Shown: positions 24,451-32,711 of the stretch, piece after piece
How the letters are laid out: each line of letters starts with the position of its first letter
Position numbering within the stretch: the first letter of the stretch is position 1
From: a virus
Direction: 5' to 3' (one strand)
Virus record (IMG/VR): IMGVR_UViG_3300025617_001484
Coordinates: 1 to 64,000 of that record
Length of the DNA stretch: 64,000 bases
The notes under the pieces: generated by a model
Told to the model about the DNA's origin: nothing
Seen by the model: only the letters and a program-made list of their open reading frames with translations
The model's database searches: none
Program-made: the position numbers and the translations under genes

Positions 24451-24861
24451 CTATCTATAATCTTTCCTCAATTCCTTCCTTCTTAAGTAATTGAAAAGAT
24501 ATCTCAAGGCTTTTTTATATTCCTTTCCATTTCTGAATGGATCTGGGTAGGTTCTTATTGCATTACCTTGTCCCTCTGGGGTTTCTGATGATGCTATTGG
24601 GTTATATCTTCTTACCACACCAGTTGGATGTACAGTATAAAAGACTTCACCATACCCATCAACCTCTGGCTGTCTCTTCCTTCTGAACTTAAGTGTGTTA
24701 TTTAGCTCTTGCTGATCTGAGGTATCGTCAGAAAATCCAAGATCTATAATATCCCTATATGCATCAGATTTTCTTATCTTATTGAGATCTATGCTTCTCC
24801 TCTCATCCTCAAGATATTCAGATTTAGGATCATACTTGTCAAATTCAAAAAGATTTATCAT
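24451..24861 (-). CDS. Unknown protein, weak tag-like N-terminus
   Basis: A 136-residue basic protein. The opening MINLFEFDKYDPKSEYLE partly resembles the shared tag (F-x-F-x-x-Y and L-E), but less clearly than others. A beta-hairpin-like stretch GYGEVFYTVHPTGVVRRYNP follows. It overlaps the upstream gene by 4 nt. Function unknown. Confidence 0.62.
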   Translation of the reverse strand: MINLFEFDKYDPKSEYLEDERRSIDLNKIRKSDAYRDIIDLGFSDDTSDQQELNNTLKFRRKRQPEVDGYGEVFYTVHPTGVVRRYNPIASSETPEGQGNAIRTYPDPFRNGKEYKKALRYLFNYLRRKELRKDYR

Positions 24862-25295
24862 CCCTTCTTTCTTTCCTTTATCCAGTCTCTATAATCCTTC
24901 AGATTCTCGAGGTTTTTCTTACCTGGCTTATCCTTTTTAGCATCCGTATCTAGATAAGGTATAATAGGCTTAATTTCACCACCAAAAGTGATACTCGGAG
25001 TGAATGTTGGAACTCCCTTGGAACTAGCCATTCCAGGGGTGAATTTTTTCTCTTCCACTGGCTTACCGTCTTTCACATTCTCAGGCAAATCACTAGACTT
25101 CGTTTTTGCAAACTTTTTTAGCTCCTTGTCAGTCATGGGTGCAACGAACTTCCCATCCTCGTCTTTATACCCAAAGGCAATCTTTTCAATCTCTTTTCTA
25201 TATTTAGGATTGATGTCCTTGAGCTTTAGATCGTTTTGTCTTAGAGCCCAAGATTGACCCATAATTGCTTGTTGTGCTTTACTAACTGAGGGCAT
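24858..25295 (-). CDS. Unknown protein with DUF3008-like N-terminal motif
   Basis: A 145-residue lysine-rich protein. The start PSVSKAQQAIMGQSWALR matches the short SKAQQ-type motif of DUF3008 proteins found in many T4-like phages. The rest is a low-complexity basic linker. It lies between two coupled small genes. Function unknown; nucleic-acid contact is possible given the charge. Confidence 0.62.
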   Translation of the reverse strand: MPSVSKAQQAIMGQSWALRQNDLKLKDINPKYRKEIEKIAFGYKDEDGKFVAPMTDKELKKFAKTKSSDLPENVKDGKPVEEKKFTPGMASSKGVPTFTPSITFGGEIKPIIPYLDTDAKKDKPGKKNLENLKDYRDWIKERKKG

Positions 25296-25296
25296 T

Positions 25297-25593
25297 TCAA
25301 ATCTTATATTTTTCGTAGGGAGTAATGATTTTCATGCTCTCCTCTACTTTCTTATCGGTGTCCTCCTGTAAATAAAGACCTTTCATCTTTTTCTTTATCT
25401 CTGCGGGAGACATTGGCTTTGCGTTTAGTTCCCAGTTGGCTGAAGGGTCAACGATCTTTTTCTTTTTCTTTTTCCAATCTGGATAAGTCCAAAGCCATCT
25501 ATTGTAACTCTTCCCAACTATCTCAAATCCCTTGTCTCCTGGTTGGATAGCAATAGGTGATTGTGGGGGAATGTAACTGCCTGTATTTGCCAT
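25297..25593 (-). CDS. Unknown small basic protein
   Basis: A 98-residue protein with a Trp-rich segment and a run of six lysines (LWTYPDWKKKKKK). Its start shares one nucleotide with the stop of the upstream 68-residue gene. No motif recognised. Confidence 0.6.
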   Translation of the reverse strand: MANTGSYIPPQSPIAIQPGDKGFEIVGKSYNRWLWTYPDWKKKKKKIVDPSANWELNAKPMSPAEIKKKMKGLYLQEDTDKKVEESMKIITPYEKYKI

Positions 25594-25799
25594 TATTCTA
25601 TAACTGCTTCAATTTTGGATTTTGAAATCTGCGTGGTTTCAAAGAATCCAGTGGTTCCCTGCAGGAACTCTGCTACTTTTGTTTCAACCTCAAGTACAGA
25701 CTCAGCTGCAACTAGAAATTCAGATCTGTGAATTACTGGATCACCATTTCTTTTGGTTTCAGTTGATTCAAAACTAACTTTTGCTACGTAATATCCCAT
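25593..25799 (-). CDS. Unknown small protein, first gene of a small-gene operon
   Basis: A 68-residue alpha/beta protein (VAKVSFESTETKRNGDPVIH). A GATATATA element lies exactly 19 nt upstream. It heads a six-gene run that continues to 23704. Function unknown. Confidence 0.62.
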   Translation of the reverse strand: MGYYVAKVSFESTETKRNGDPVIHRSEFLVAAESVLEVETKVAEFLQGTTGFFETTQISKSKIEAVIE

Positions 25800-25818
25800 A
25801 TCATTTAATTTTACCTAT

Positions 25819-25826
25819 TATATATC
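25819..25826 (-). promoter_or_regulatory. GATATATA late-promoter-like element
   Basis: TTGATATATAATAGG on the minus strand, 19 nt before the first gene of the small-gene operon (25.8-23.7 kb). Confidence 0.55.
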
Positions 25827-25851
25827 AACTTTAGTGTTTTATTCCATTCCT

Positions 25852-25886
25852 GATAAAAACAGAAAAGGCAGTCCGAAGACTGCCTT
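25852..25886 (-). terminator. Rho-independent terminator with UUCG tetraloop
   Basis: 9-bp perfect stem AAGGCAGTC-UUCG-GACTGCCTT, with the highly stable UUCG loop on the minus-strand transcript, followed by a T-rich run. It ends the Hc1-like gene. Confidence 0.88.
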
Positions 25887-25908
25887 ATACCTTTTGGTAG
25901 TTTAAGTA

Positions 25909-26085
25909 TTAAGAGTTGTTCTTAGCCTCTTGTACATCTAATCTTACCTGCTGAGCTAGTTTTTTAATTTCCTGCATAGCCTGACGAACTCTAGTACCAG
26001 CAGCTTTGTTTCCTTTCTCAACAAACTTTTCTACGTCAGCTTGTGCAGCTTCCATAACTTCTTTGATCTGATCAAAATTTTTCAT
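25909..26085 (-). CDS. Histone H1/Hc1-like DNA-binding protein
   Basis: A 58-residue gene read directly from the minus strand. It starts with ATG at 26085 (MKNFDQIKEVMEAAQADVEK) and ends NNS before TAA. The segment KFVEKGNKAAGTRVRQAMQE closely matches the small Hc1-like proteins of Bacteroidetes, which are basic helical DNA-binding or compaction proteins. It lies in its own unit, with A-rich leader DNA and a downstream terminator. Possible roles are compaction of phage DNA or mimicry of host nucleoid proteins. It is also a strong host-lineage marker. Some likeness to the shared tag (KNFDQI) may be coincidental. Confidence 0.85.
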   Translation of the reverse strand: MKNFDQIKEVMEAAQADVEKFVEKGNKAAGTRVRQAMQEIKKLAQQVRLDVQEAKNNS

Positions 26086-26141
26086 AATTGTATAAATTTT
26101 CCTTTTTTATATAGGGTTTAGTAATAAATGTTTCGATTTGA

Positions 26142-26681
26142 TTATCTGCTAAAAATAAATGTCCCCTTGTGGGATCCTTCTTGCATAGACCATTCAGGAC
26201 CTAAGAATGACAATAAAACTGATTTAGTCATATCCTCATAATTTTCAATATCCATATTATCTTGCATTTCATCAAATATACGAACAACTTTAGGATTTTT
26301 CTCTAAGTAATTTGTAAGAGCCTTAGATATTTGTTCCAAAAATCTGCTTAGATTATTATCCTTTAAACTAAATTTCTGGTCATTCAGATCAGGAACATCA
26401 GATTTTTTAATAGCAATATCCTCAATAACCTCTGGGGAAATCTCGTTTATGCTCATAACAGCATATGAGTTTTTTGGGCCTTCCATTGATTCATATTTGG
26501 AGTATTTACCAACAACCAACATAAATCCCTTTTGTTCTCCATTCTCGAGTTCGAGCTGGAATAGGTAATTATAGATGTCTCCATCCTTCATAAGAAGAAA
26601 TGGAAAAGTTCCAAACCCGTCTCCCTCATTCACTTTGTTAGATTTAAGAAAGTCCGTAAAATTTTGTATTTTTTTATCCAC
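26142..26681 (-). CDS. Unknown protein with capsid-targeting-like tag
   Basis: A 179-residue protein starting at GTG. The N-terminus KIQNFTDFLKSNKVNE fits the shared tag (F-T-D-F, then V-N-E). The body is mixed alpha/beta (FLLMKDGDIYNYLFQLE, GFMLVVGKYSKY) without a known domain. A GATATATA element lies 19 nt upstream. A head-packaged protein is inferred. Confidence 0.75.
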   Translation of the reverse strand: MDKKIQNFTDFLKSNKVNEGDGFGTFPFLLMKDGDIYNYLFQLELENGEQKGFMLVVGKYSKYESMEGPKNSYAVMSINEISPEVIEDIAIKKSDVPDLNDQKFSLKDNNLSRFLEQISKALTNYLEKNPKVVRIFDEMQDNMDIENYEDMTKSVLLSFLGPEWSMQEGSHKGTFIFSR

Positions 26682-26700
26682 TTTTTAGTTTATATTTTTT

Positions 26701-26708
26701 TATATATC
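26701..26708 (-). promoter_or_regulatory. GATATATA late-promoter-like element
   Basis: GATATATA overlapping the TGA stop of the ligase-NMNAT gene and 19 nt before the GTG start of the tagged 26142-26681 gene. Confidence 0.55.
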
Positions 26709-28620
26709 AGGATTTGACACTCGTAACTAAATCGTTGTAAAGGTTTGAAACCTCCTTAGTTACCATTTTCTTAAACTTTGAGAAATCTTCGTCCTCTATA
26801 GCATTTCTCACCTCTGTACCACTAGTTACTCTAGGGGTTTCTACTATGTCAAGGGCATCACTAATTTTGTCTTTTATGTCAGACATCTTAATGTAGTCGA
26901 TCTGCTTTGTGTAATCGTCTATTCTATCGGGACCAGCTCCGATTAAATGTGGATCATATCCCATATCTATAAGCTTAGCAATTGCAGAGCCTAAAAGACC
27001 TCTATTTACGATCATGTACCCGTCAATTTCCTCGTTACTATCAACAATGGCATCCATGTATCTACGTATAGATTGTTCATCAAACGGGGATTTACCAGAT
27101 TTATTGTGACCTGGGTATACCACAACAGCATATGAATTCATATCATTCTTATCCTTAAGCTCCTTTGCCATCTTTAAGTGACCCAAGTGGAATGGCTGGA
27201 ATCTTCCCATTATAACATTAACAGGTTTCAGTTCTTCTTTGCTCTCTTCCTTAATAAGATCTACCTCTTTGGGGATTTCCTCATTATCAATTGTTTCCAG
27301 CTTGCTAATAAATTCCTGGTATGAGAAGAAAGGGTCCTCGTTGGTATCAGCTTCCTCGTCTTCTTCCTGTAGATAATCTACAGAAGGTGAATTTTCTCTC
27401 CGGAACTCATCAAAGCTAACAAACTTGGACTCATTAACATTCTTAGGTTTCTTTATATAATCCTTAATATCCTGTATCAAAAGATTTATTTGATCCTTCA
27501 TACCGGATGTAACTATACCACCAGCTCTTGTCTTAATCTTTCTAAAAGAATTTAGAATGAGCTTGTATAATGATTCAAAGGATTCATCCTTCTCCACATA
27601 TTTTAAAACCCTTCTATCTTTAACTTTATCCCGATTAAGCCTAAACTCATCCCTTTTTAGATATTCAGGTTCTTCAAAATCAGTACCTTTATATTTTTCT
27701 GAATACTCATCCAAAAACTTAACAAAGACATCACTTATAAACGAGATGTATCTTTCATCCTCCGATTCTCCATTAACTTCAAATTCCGCAAGCCCTTTCT
27801 CCAATATAAAGTTCATTACATCCAGCAATGTAATGCCCAAAAAATCGGAAGGCTTTTTACCTTTCTTGTCAGCAAATTTTTTCTTAGCAATCTCGGTAAA
27901 TATCGGATCTACCATCTTGGCAAGAACTGTATCACTATCCCCATCCAGTTCACCAAATCTAAAAACTATTCCCTCAACATCTTTGTCAAGATCGTCATTA
28001 AGAGCTGTTTTAGTTAATTCTGGATTAAGGGTCTTAATTATATAGCGAACGAAAGATTGGGTTTTGAATTTTTCTACAAGCTCCTTGAAAGGGGTATTTA
28101 GAAATTCCATTAAATCAGACTTTTGATCTTCGTTTAATAATCCCTGGAAAATAATAGGAGGTCTTTCAACACCAAGAAGATCAGACCAGTCATTCAGCTC
28201 GTTCTCATCCTGTATGGTTCTCTCTATTTTTCCACCAGTTCCCATTTTATGAATATACGAAAGAATTAAATTGTTCTTCGGTAGTCTATCATAAACAATC
28301 TCAACAGGTTTTTTGTTAGCAAAATATTCTAATCCAAACCTCCACCCACGTGGTATTTTTTCTAGTATGTTAGGGGGTAGGGATTCTATATACTGAATAG
28401 GTTTCTCGTAATACTTCATTAAAGTACGATCTACCAGAGTTATCGGATTTCTTTGATCCCTTCTATAGAATTTAAAATTTCCAGTCTCCTTGTCCCTTTC
28501 AAAGGAAAAAGCAGATCCGTCCATCTTTTCGTTTATAGTTACAAACTGACTAAAGAGCTGACTTACAAAGTCAGATCCTTTCTTGTTATAAATATCGTAT
28601 AAGTGATTAATTCCAGCCAT
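26707..28620 (-). CDS. Fusion: nucleic-acid ligase-like nucleotidyltransferase + NMN adenylyltransferase
   Basis: A 637-residue two-domain protein. The N-terminal domain has ligase motif I with the likely adenylated lysine in INEKMDGSAFSFE (Lys32), plus downstream RFGLEYF and DVEGIVFRF segments like motifs III and IV of RNA/DNA ligases. The C-terminal domain (about 466-637) is an NadM/NadR-type NMN adenylyltransferase: IMGRFQPFHLGHLKM and the terminal VTSGTEVR. The acidic linker (about 394-465) contains two tag-like segments, FVSFDEFRREN and FFSYQEFISKL. It may join nucleic-acid repair to NAD+ supply, and could be cleaved between domains. A tagged nucleotidyltransferase gene lies two genes upstream (29076-29987). 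Confidence 0.88.
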   Translation of the reverse strand: MAGINHLYDIYNKKGSDFVSQLFSQFVTINEKMDGSAFSFERDKETGNFKFYRRDQRNPITLVDRTLMKYYEKPIQYIESLPPNILEKIPRGWRFGLEYFANKKPVEIVYDRLPKNNLILSYIHKMGTGGKIERTIQDENELNDWSDLLGVERPPIIFQGLLNEDQKSDLMEFLNTPFKELVEKFKTQSFVRYIIKTLNPELTKTALNDDLDKDVEGIVFRFGELDGDSDTVLAKMVDPIFTEIAKKKFADKKGKKPSDFLGITLLDVMNFILEKGLAEFEVNGESEDERYISFISDVFVKFLDEYSEKYKGTDFEEPEYLKRDEFRLNRDKVKDRRVLKYVEKDESFESLYKLILNSFRKIKTRAGGIVTSGMKDQINLLIQDIKDYIKKPKNVNESKFVSFDEFRRENSPSVDYLQEEDEEADTNEDPFFSYQEFISKLETIDNEEIPKEVDLIKEESKEELKPVNVIMGRFQPFHLGHLKMAKELKDKNDMNSYAVVVYPGHNKSGKSPFDEQSIRRYMDAIVDSNEEIDGYMIVNRGLLGSAIAKLIDMGYDPHLIGAGPDRIDDYTKQIDYIKMSDIKDKISDALDIVETPRVTSGTEVRNAIEDEDFSKFKKMVTKEVSNLYNDLVTSVKS

Positions 28621-28622
28621 CC

Positions 28623-29075
28623 TTAATTCAATAGAATTTTTAAATTTCCCATATTACCAATGTTAGTGATCAAAACAGGACCTAGTTGTACATCAACACC
28701 AACAGAAACCTTTTGATCAACTATAAGTTTTGCTAAACCTCTTATGATAGTTTCAACAAGAATTTTCGATTTTTTCTGTAAATCCATTTGGTGTATTATA
28801 GCTAATTCCTCCAAAAGGGATTCAATTTCTGGTGCATCAATTTGATAATCTATAAGATCATAGACTTCTTTTTCTATCTTGTAATAGTCTTCACCATCTA
28901 ATAAAATATTAGCTCCACCTTCTTCATTTTTAATTATGGTACCATTTAAACCAAGAATAGTTGAAAATGAAATTACGCCGTTGTCTTCCCGAGCAACCAA
29001 TGAGGGTGAATCCTTTTCAAGAAAAACCTCTAGTGCTCCATAAACAAGGTCATTATGTTTTTTAGTAAATTCCAT
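28623..29075 (-). CDS. Unknown protein between nucleotidyltransferase and ligase-NMNAT genes
   Basis: A 150-residue acidic alpha/beta protein, with 2 nt between its stop and the ligase-NMNAT start and no gap to the upstream nucleotidyltransferase gene, so it belongs to the same operon. No known motif. The C-terminal part is hydrophobic and helical. Confidence 0.65.
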   Translation of the reverse strand: MEFTKKHNDLVYGALEVFLEKDSPSLVAREDNGVISFSTILGLNGTIIKNEEGGANILLDGEDYYKIEKEVYDLIDYQIDAPEIESLLEELAIIHQMDLQKKSKILVETIIRGLAKLIVDQKVSVGVDVQLGPVLITNIGNMGNLKILLN

Positions 29076-29987
29076 TTATTTTATCTCAGTTGGAATATCA
29101 AAATCCCCATTAATTAAATACCTTTCTAGATTATCTCTAATCTCCTCTTTCTTATCTGCATGTAAATAATCGGGGGAGGAAACTATTTTCCAGGCATCTT
29201 CAAAAGATTTAAGATCCACCTTATTGACACCGCTACCAAACATCATTTCCACAAATTTGTCAGGGTCCCTGGTTATAAGTGAGGTTTCACCCTTAATGGT
29301 CTTTGGATTTTTTAGTCTTTTGGTTGCACCTCGGAAAGATTTTTTATTCTTGTATATTCCATCGCTTAGTCTAAGAGCATAAGAATAAAAATCCTCTATT
29401 TCTCCATCATCATCCTTAGAGATAACCTCCTTCAGTGCGGAAAGAATAGATTGGAAAAGCCAGTTTCTGTGTGCAGATTTATATTTACTCTCGTTTTTCC
29501 TATAGTCTGGTGAATAGAATATGAATTTAGCCCATTCCATATCAGCTATCGGTATAAGGTCAAGCTGTACTATTCCTTTAGACTCGTCTCCTTCTATAGG
29601 CCAACCAATTGAGAGTACGTTAATCCCCCTCATCAATTTTAGGTCTGGAACAAATCCAAGCTTATTGTGGAGTGTTTCGGAAAGGTTCTTATACAAAGCA
29701 CCGAGAACATCATCCTCAGAAACACCCAAGCTTTTCGAGAGAAATTTCTTATCTATCCCGAGATCAATATCACCAGAGGTATCACTTTGGTTTTTCTTTT
29801 TACCTATACTTCCAATAATTAGATACTCTTTGTCAATCTCTCCCCCACCTAGTATAGGAAAGAGTATACTTTTGATAGACTCAAGTGTTTTTGGAACCTC
29901 GCTCTCCCTTATCCTTCTGGAATCCTTGATAGCAGCTCCACCTTCGAAGAGATTTATATAATCTCCAAACTTTACTAAATTTCTCAT
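29076..29987 (-). CDS. Nucleotidyltransferase-fold protein with capsid-targeting-like tag
   Basis: A 303-residue protein. The pol-beta-type nucleotidyltransferase signature is visible: IIGSIGKKK (G59-S60), then SGDIDLGID (Asp73 and Asp75, metal ligands), with a further acidic strand VQLDLIPI. This fold includes tRNA nucleotidyltransferases, CCA/aminoglycoside transferases and toxin-type NMPylating enzymes, so the substrate is open. The N-terminus NLVKFGDYINLFE resembles the shared tag (F-G-D-Y, then L-F-E). It overlaps the upstream tagged gene by 1 nt. It may be packaged and injected. Confidence 0.85.
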   Translation of the reverse strand: MRNLVKFGDYINLFEGGAAIKDSRRIRESEVPKTLESIKSILFPILGGGEIDKEYLIIGSIGKKKNQSDTSGDIDLGIDKKFLSKSLGVSEDDVLGALYKNLSETLHNKLGFVPDLKLMRGINVLSIGWPIEGDESKGIVQLDLIPIADMEWAKFIFYSPDYRKNESKYKSAHRNWLFQSILSALKEVISKDDDGEIEDFYSYALRLSDGIYKNKKSFRGATKRLKNPKTIKGETSLITRDPDKFVEMMFGSGVNKVDLKSFEDAWKIVSSPDYLHADKKEEIRDNLERYLINGDFDIPTEIK

Positions 29988-30463
29988 TACTTTACATCAA
30001 AATAGCTAGAAGCAGAAAAAACATAGTCCTTATAGAGTTTCTGCTCTCTTCCCTCTGGATTGTTTATATCAAATCCCTTTCCAAAGGTGGATCTACCCTT
30101 AAGGATAGCATTTTTATAAAACTCCTCATAGTCTTTGTCCTTGTTTTTCCCAGAAGCTTTGATCGAGTCTCCCCATCTAGAAAGAACCTGTTCTTTATTT
30201 TTCTCAAGACCATCTGCATCCATACTGGCAGCTTTTCCAGAATCAAAAAGATCAGCAATTCCCTTTCCTATTTTTTGAAGTCCTTCTACAGCACCTTTTA
30301 CAAGTCTCTGTAAAGCACCTCCTTCGTCATAGGTCATCTGGTAAAGTTTTTCCTCACCAGTTTCAGCTTCAATTCTCCTTCTGATTTCTTTAATACGAGC
30401 GTTTGCTCCTGGATATTCATCAGCTTCTAGTATGAACTGCCCAAAGTTTTTAAGGTTCTGCAT
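29987..30463 (-). CDS. Unknown protein with capsid-targeting-like tag
   Basis: A 158-residue basic helical protein. I chose the second Met (MQNLKNFGQFILEADE), because AGGAAAAAG precedes it and it puts the GATATATA element 18 nt upstream; an ATG four codons earlier also exists. The start fits the tag (F-G-Q-F, then I-L-E before Ala, exactly the T4 prohead protease pattern). No known domain. It heads an operon with the nucleotidyltransferase and ligase-NMNAT genes. Confidence 0.74.
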   Translation of the reverse strand: MQNLKNFGQFILEADEYPGANARIKEIRRRIEAETGEEKLYQMTYDEGGALQRLVKGAVEGLQKIGKGIADLFDSGKAASMDADGLEKNKEQVLSRWGDSIKASGKNKDKDYEEFYKNAILKGRSTFGKGFDINNPEGREQKLYKDYVFSASSYFDVK

Positions 30464-30481
30464 CTTTTTCCTCATTTATCC

Positions 30482-30489
30482 TATATATC
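30482..30489 (-). promoter_or_regulatory. GATATATA late-promoter-like element
   Basis: GATATATAGGAT on the minus strand, 18 nt before the preferred start of the 29987-30463 gene. It would drive the tagged-protein, nucleotidyltransferase and ligase-NMNAT operon. Confidence 0.55.
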
Positions 30490-30500
30490 GGACAAAAGAG

Positions 30501-32024
30501 TTAAAGCTTAACATTAAAAATCTTATACTTGAACTTTTCGTTCTTATAGATCTCTATCCTAGCTTCACTGTGCTTCATGAGATAGTTCTTGTATCTAGGA
30601 GAAGAAAAGTCATCGACAAAGTCAATAACGTTCACTTTTTCCTTTCCTTCCATCTTTCTCATTCCTCTACCTAAGCTTTGCTTGATGAGTACTTCACTCT
30701 TATAAGATTCAACTAAGAAAATGTTGTGTAAATTATTAATGGAGATACCGGTAGAAAAGGTACCATAGGTTGCAACAAGTATTTTGTTTTCACCAGCAGA
30801 CATTCTTGACTTATATTCCTCCCTAAGTGACTCGTCTGTGTCTCCATCAACGTAGAATACTTCTTTGTCATTGGTTATTTCTCTCAGCCTATTCCATATC
30901 TGTTTACCATACTCGTCCTTTACTGATTGAAAGAGCACCAGTGAATTTTTAGAGGTTTTAGCAATGAAATCAACGACATACTTTAACCTTTTATCACTTT
31001 CTATTACAAGCTTTCTCTCAAGGTTGTACAGTTCGTTTCCCTCTAAATTTTGAGAATTTGCTTTCAGATCAGAAAGCTTCTGCTTAATCTCTTGATCCAG
31101 CCAGTCCAGTCTAACAACCTTTATATGAACCGGGGTTGCATGTTTATTTTTGAAAAGAAAATCTGGAGATATTTCAACAACTACAGGTCCTAAGAATTGC
31201 TGTATGGTCAAATGATCTGCTGAACCTCTTTTGGTTAGTGTTCCCGTGAGGCCGAATCTCCATTTACTGTGCATGCACTTAGCAACAATCTTTTTGATTG
31301 ACATCGAGTTTGTGTGATGAGCTTCGTCTACAAATACAGCATCTATTTCTTCAAAGAAATCTTCATCCTTCTTAACCAAAGACTGGAAAGTTCCTATTAT
31401 AAGATCACATCCTTCCCTCAGTTTACTACCTCCACCAATTTGCTGTATTCTCACACCAAGATCACTAATGCCATAGTCAATAAAGTCATCATTTCCCTGG
31501 AACACTAGGTTTGTATTAGGCACGATCATTAAGAACTTTCTAATCATGCCCCTCTGCTTTAAAAAAGCAAAAATCATGAAGGAGATTAATGTTTTTCCAG
31601 AAGACGTAGCAATCTCAGATACAGAGTACCTAAATTTGACAATCTTCCAAGCAGCTTCTATCTGATAGTCTCTGGGCTTTATCTCCTTATCTTCGAAAAA
31701 TTCGTTAACCCATCCCTGAAATTCCTCCAGCGATAAGTCACCTAATATTAAATTGTCAAGTCCATCTATATTAATCGTAATATCAAACTCATTTCCGATC
31801 TCCATGACCTCTCTCCATAGACCAACGGGTACTTTCCAGAAACCTCCCCTCTTCTCAATAAAGCATATGTTTCCGTCCCAGATTTTCTTTTTTACCAATG
31901 GATGAAAATACCAATTGTGTATTTTCTTAGTCAAAGATATCTCTATCTGTCTTTTTTCGATTTCGTCCTCAGCCTGTGTTAGTATAAGCCATTGTTGATC
32001 CTCAGATACATTAAACCTCAACAT
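30501..32024 (-). CDS. uvsW: UvsW-like superfamily 2 helicase
   Basis: A 507-residue SF2 helicase like T4 UvsW, with an N-terminal DNA-binding domain (about 1-110), then PRDYQIEAAW (Q-like motif), ATSSGKT (Walker A), FVDEAHH (Walker B), GLTGTL (motif III), LVATYGTFSTGISINNLHNI (motif V) and QSLGRGMRK (motif VI). UvsW unwinds R-loops and branched recombination intermediates and moves the switch from origin to recombination-dependent replication. It lies 8 nt after the uvsY-like gene, which matches the T4 recombination set. Confidence 0.95.
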   Translation of the reverse strand: MLRFNVSEDQQWLILTQAEDEIEKRQIEISLTKKIHNWYFHPLVKKKIWDGNICFIEKRGGFWKVPVGLWREVMEIGNEFDITINIDGLDNLILGDLSLEEFQGWVNEFFEDKEIKPRDYQIEAAWKIVKFRYSVSEIATSSGKTLISFMIFAFLKQRGMIRKFLMIVPNTNLVFQGNDDFIDYGISDLGVRIQQIGGGSKLREGCDLIIGTFQSLVKKDEDFFEEIDAVFVDEAHHTNSMSIKKIVAKCMHSKWRFGLTGTLTKRGSADHLTIQQFLGPVVVEISPDFLFKNKHATPVHIKVVRLDWLDQEIKQKLSDLKANSQNLEGNELYNLERKLVIESDKRLKYVVDFIAKTSKNSLVLFQSVKDEYGKQIWNRLREITNDKEVFYVDGDTDESLREEYKSRMSAGENKILVATYGTFSTGISINNLHNIFLVESYKSEVLIKQSLGRGMRKMEGKEKVNVIDFVDDFSSPRYKNYLMKHSEARIEIYKNEKFKYKIFNVKL

Positions 32025-32032
32025 TCTCCTTT

Positions 32033-32479
32033 TTATTTTATAGTACTCGCTCTTAAATAGTCCTCAAGAGCTATTCTGGATTTTATACCATACAACATAT
32101 GATCAACAGTCTGGATAGTTTGGTCTATAAATTTTCTATGTCCCTCCACTAATTGTATTTTTTCAACTATATCAGAAACGTCTCCCTCTATGAGAAGCTT
32201 AGTTTCGTTGGATCCATATCTTACATCGCTATTGGTTGTATAATCCCTTAGTTTAGAAGCTCTAAGCTTTCTCTCCTTTGTTGCTAGTTTACTCACAATC
32301 TGTGCAAGTTTATAGCTATATTCTAGTAAAATTTGTCTATTTGAAAAAAGGTCAACTTGAGCTTCTGCAACAGTTCTAATGCTTTTCAAACTCAAAGCAA
32401 TAACTTGTATTTTTTCCTTCCACTCACCTCTTTCTATTTCAAAGAGCTTTGCATAGTCTGTTTTCTGTTGTTCTGACAT
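32033..32479 (-). CDS. uvsY: UvsY-like recombination mediator
   Basis: A 148-residue helical basic protein. Length (T4 UvsY 137), position beside uvsW and near gp32, and the pattern ASKLRDYTT...NETKLLIEGDV followed by a helix with LVEGHRKFIDQTIQ and IKSRIALEDYL resemble T4 UvsY. UvsY loads UvsX recombinase onto gp32-covered ssDNA. uvsX itself is not in the window. The resemblance is by pattern and context, not strong identity. Confidence 0.7.
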   Translation of the reverse strand: MSEQQKTDYAKLFEIERGEWKEKIQVIALSLKSIRTVAEAQVDLFSNRQILLEYSYKLAQIVSKLATKERKLRASKLRDYTTNSDVRYGSNETKLLIEGDVSDIVEKIQLVEGHRKFIDQTIQTVDHMLYGIKSRIALEDYLRASTIK

Positions 32480-32480
32480 A

Positions 32481-32711
32481 TTAAAATAATTCGTTGCCTT
32501 TTTTCTTATTAGTATTTTTTCCCAATTTTATTTCCTTTACAGAAGATTTTCTTAGCCTCGGATTTCCTATATCTATATTAACCTTCTCTATCTCCAAGGA
32601 TTCGTCACCAATACTTGCAAGAAAAGTAACAGGGAATTTCAGATCACCGTTATTTTCATCTAATCCTTCTTCCCATTCTTGGGTTTGGTCTATAGTTGGC
32701 ATATCAAGCAT
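32481..32711 (-). CDS. Unknown small protein
   Basis: A 76-residue protein with an acidic start (TQEWEEGLDENNGD), a beta-rich middle and a basic Lys/Asn tail. It overlaps the primase gene by 8 nt upstream and ends 1 nt before the uvsY-like gene. Function unknown; a partner in the replication/recombination operon is possible. Confidence 0.6.
   Translation of the reverse strand: MLDMPTIDQTQEWEEGLDENNGDLKFPVTFLASIGDESLEIEKVNIDIGNPRLRKSSVKEIKLGKNTNKKKGNELF

Noticed and set aside
26101-26115. GATATATA-type promoter before the Hc1-like gene
   Set aside because: The minus-strand sequence is CCTATATAAA, which lacks the leading G-A and differs from the consistent element, so it was not listed.
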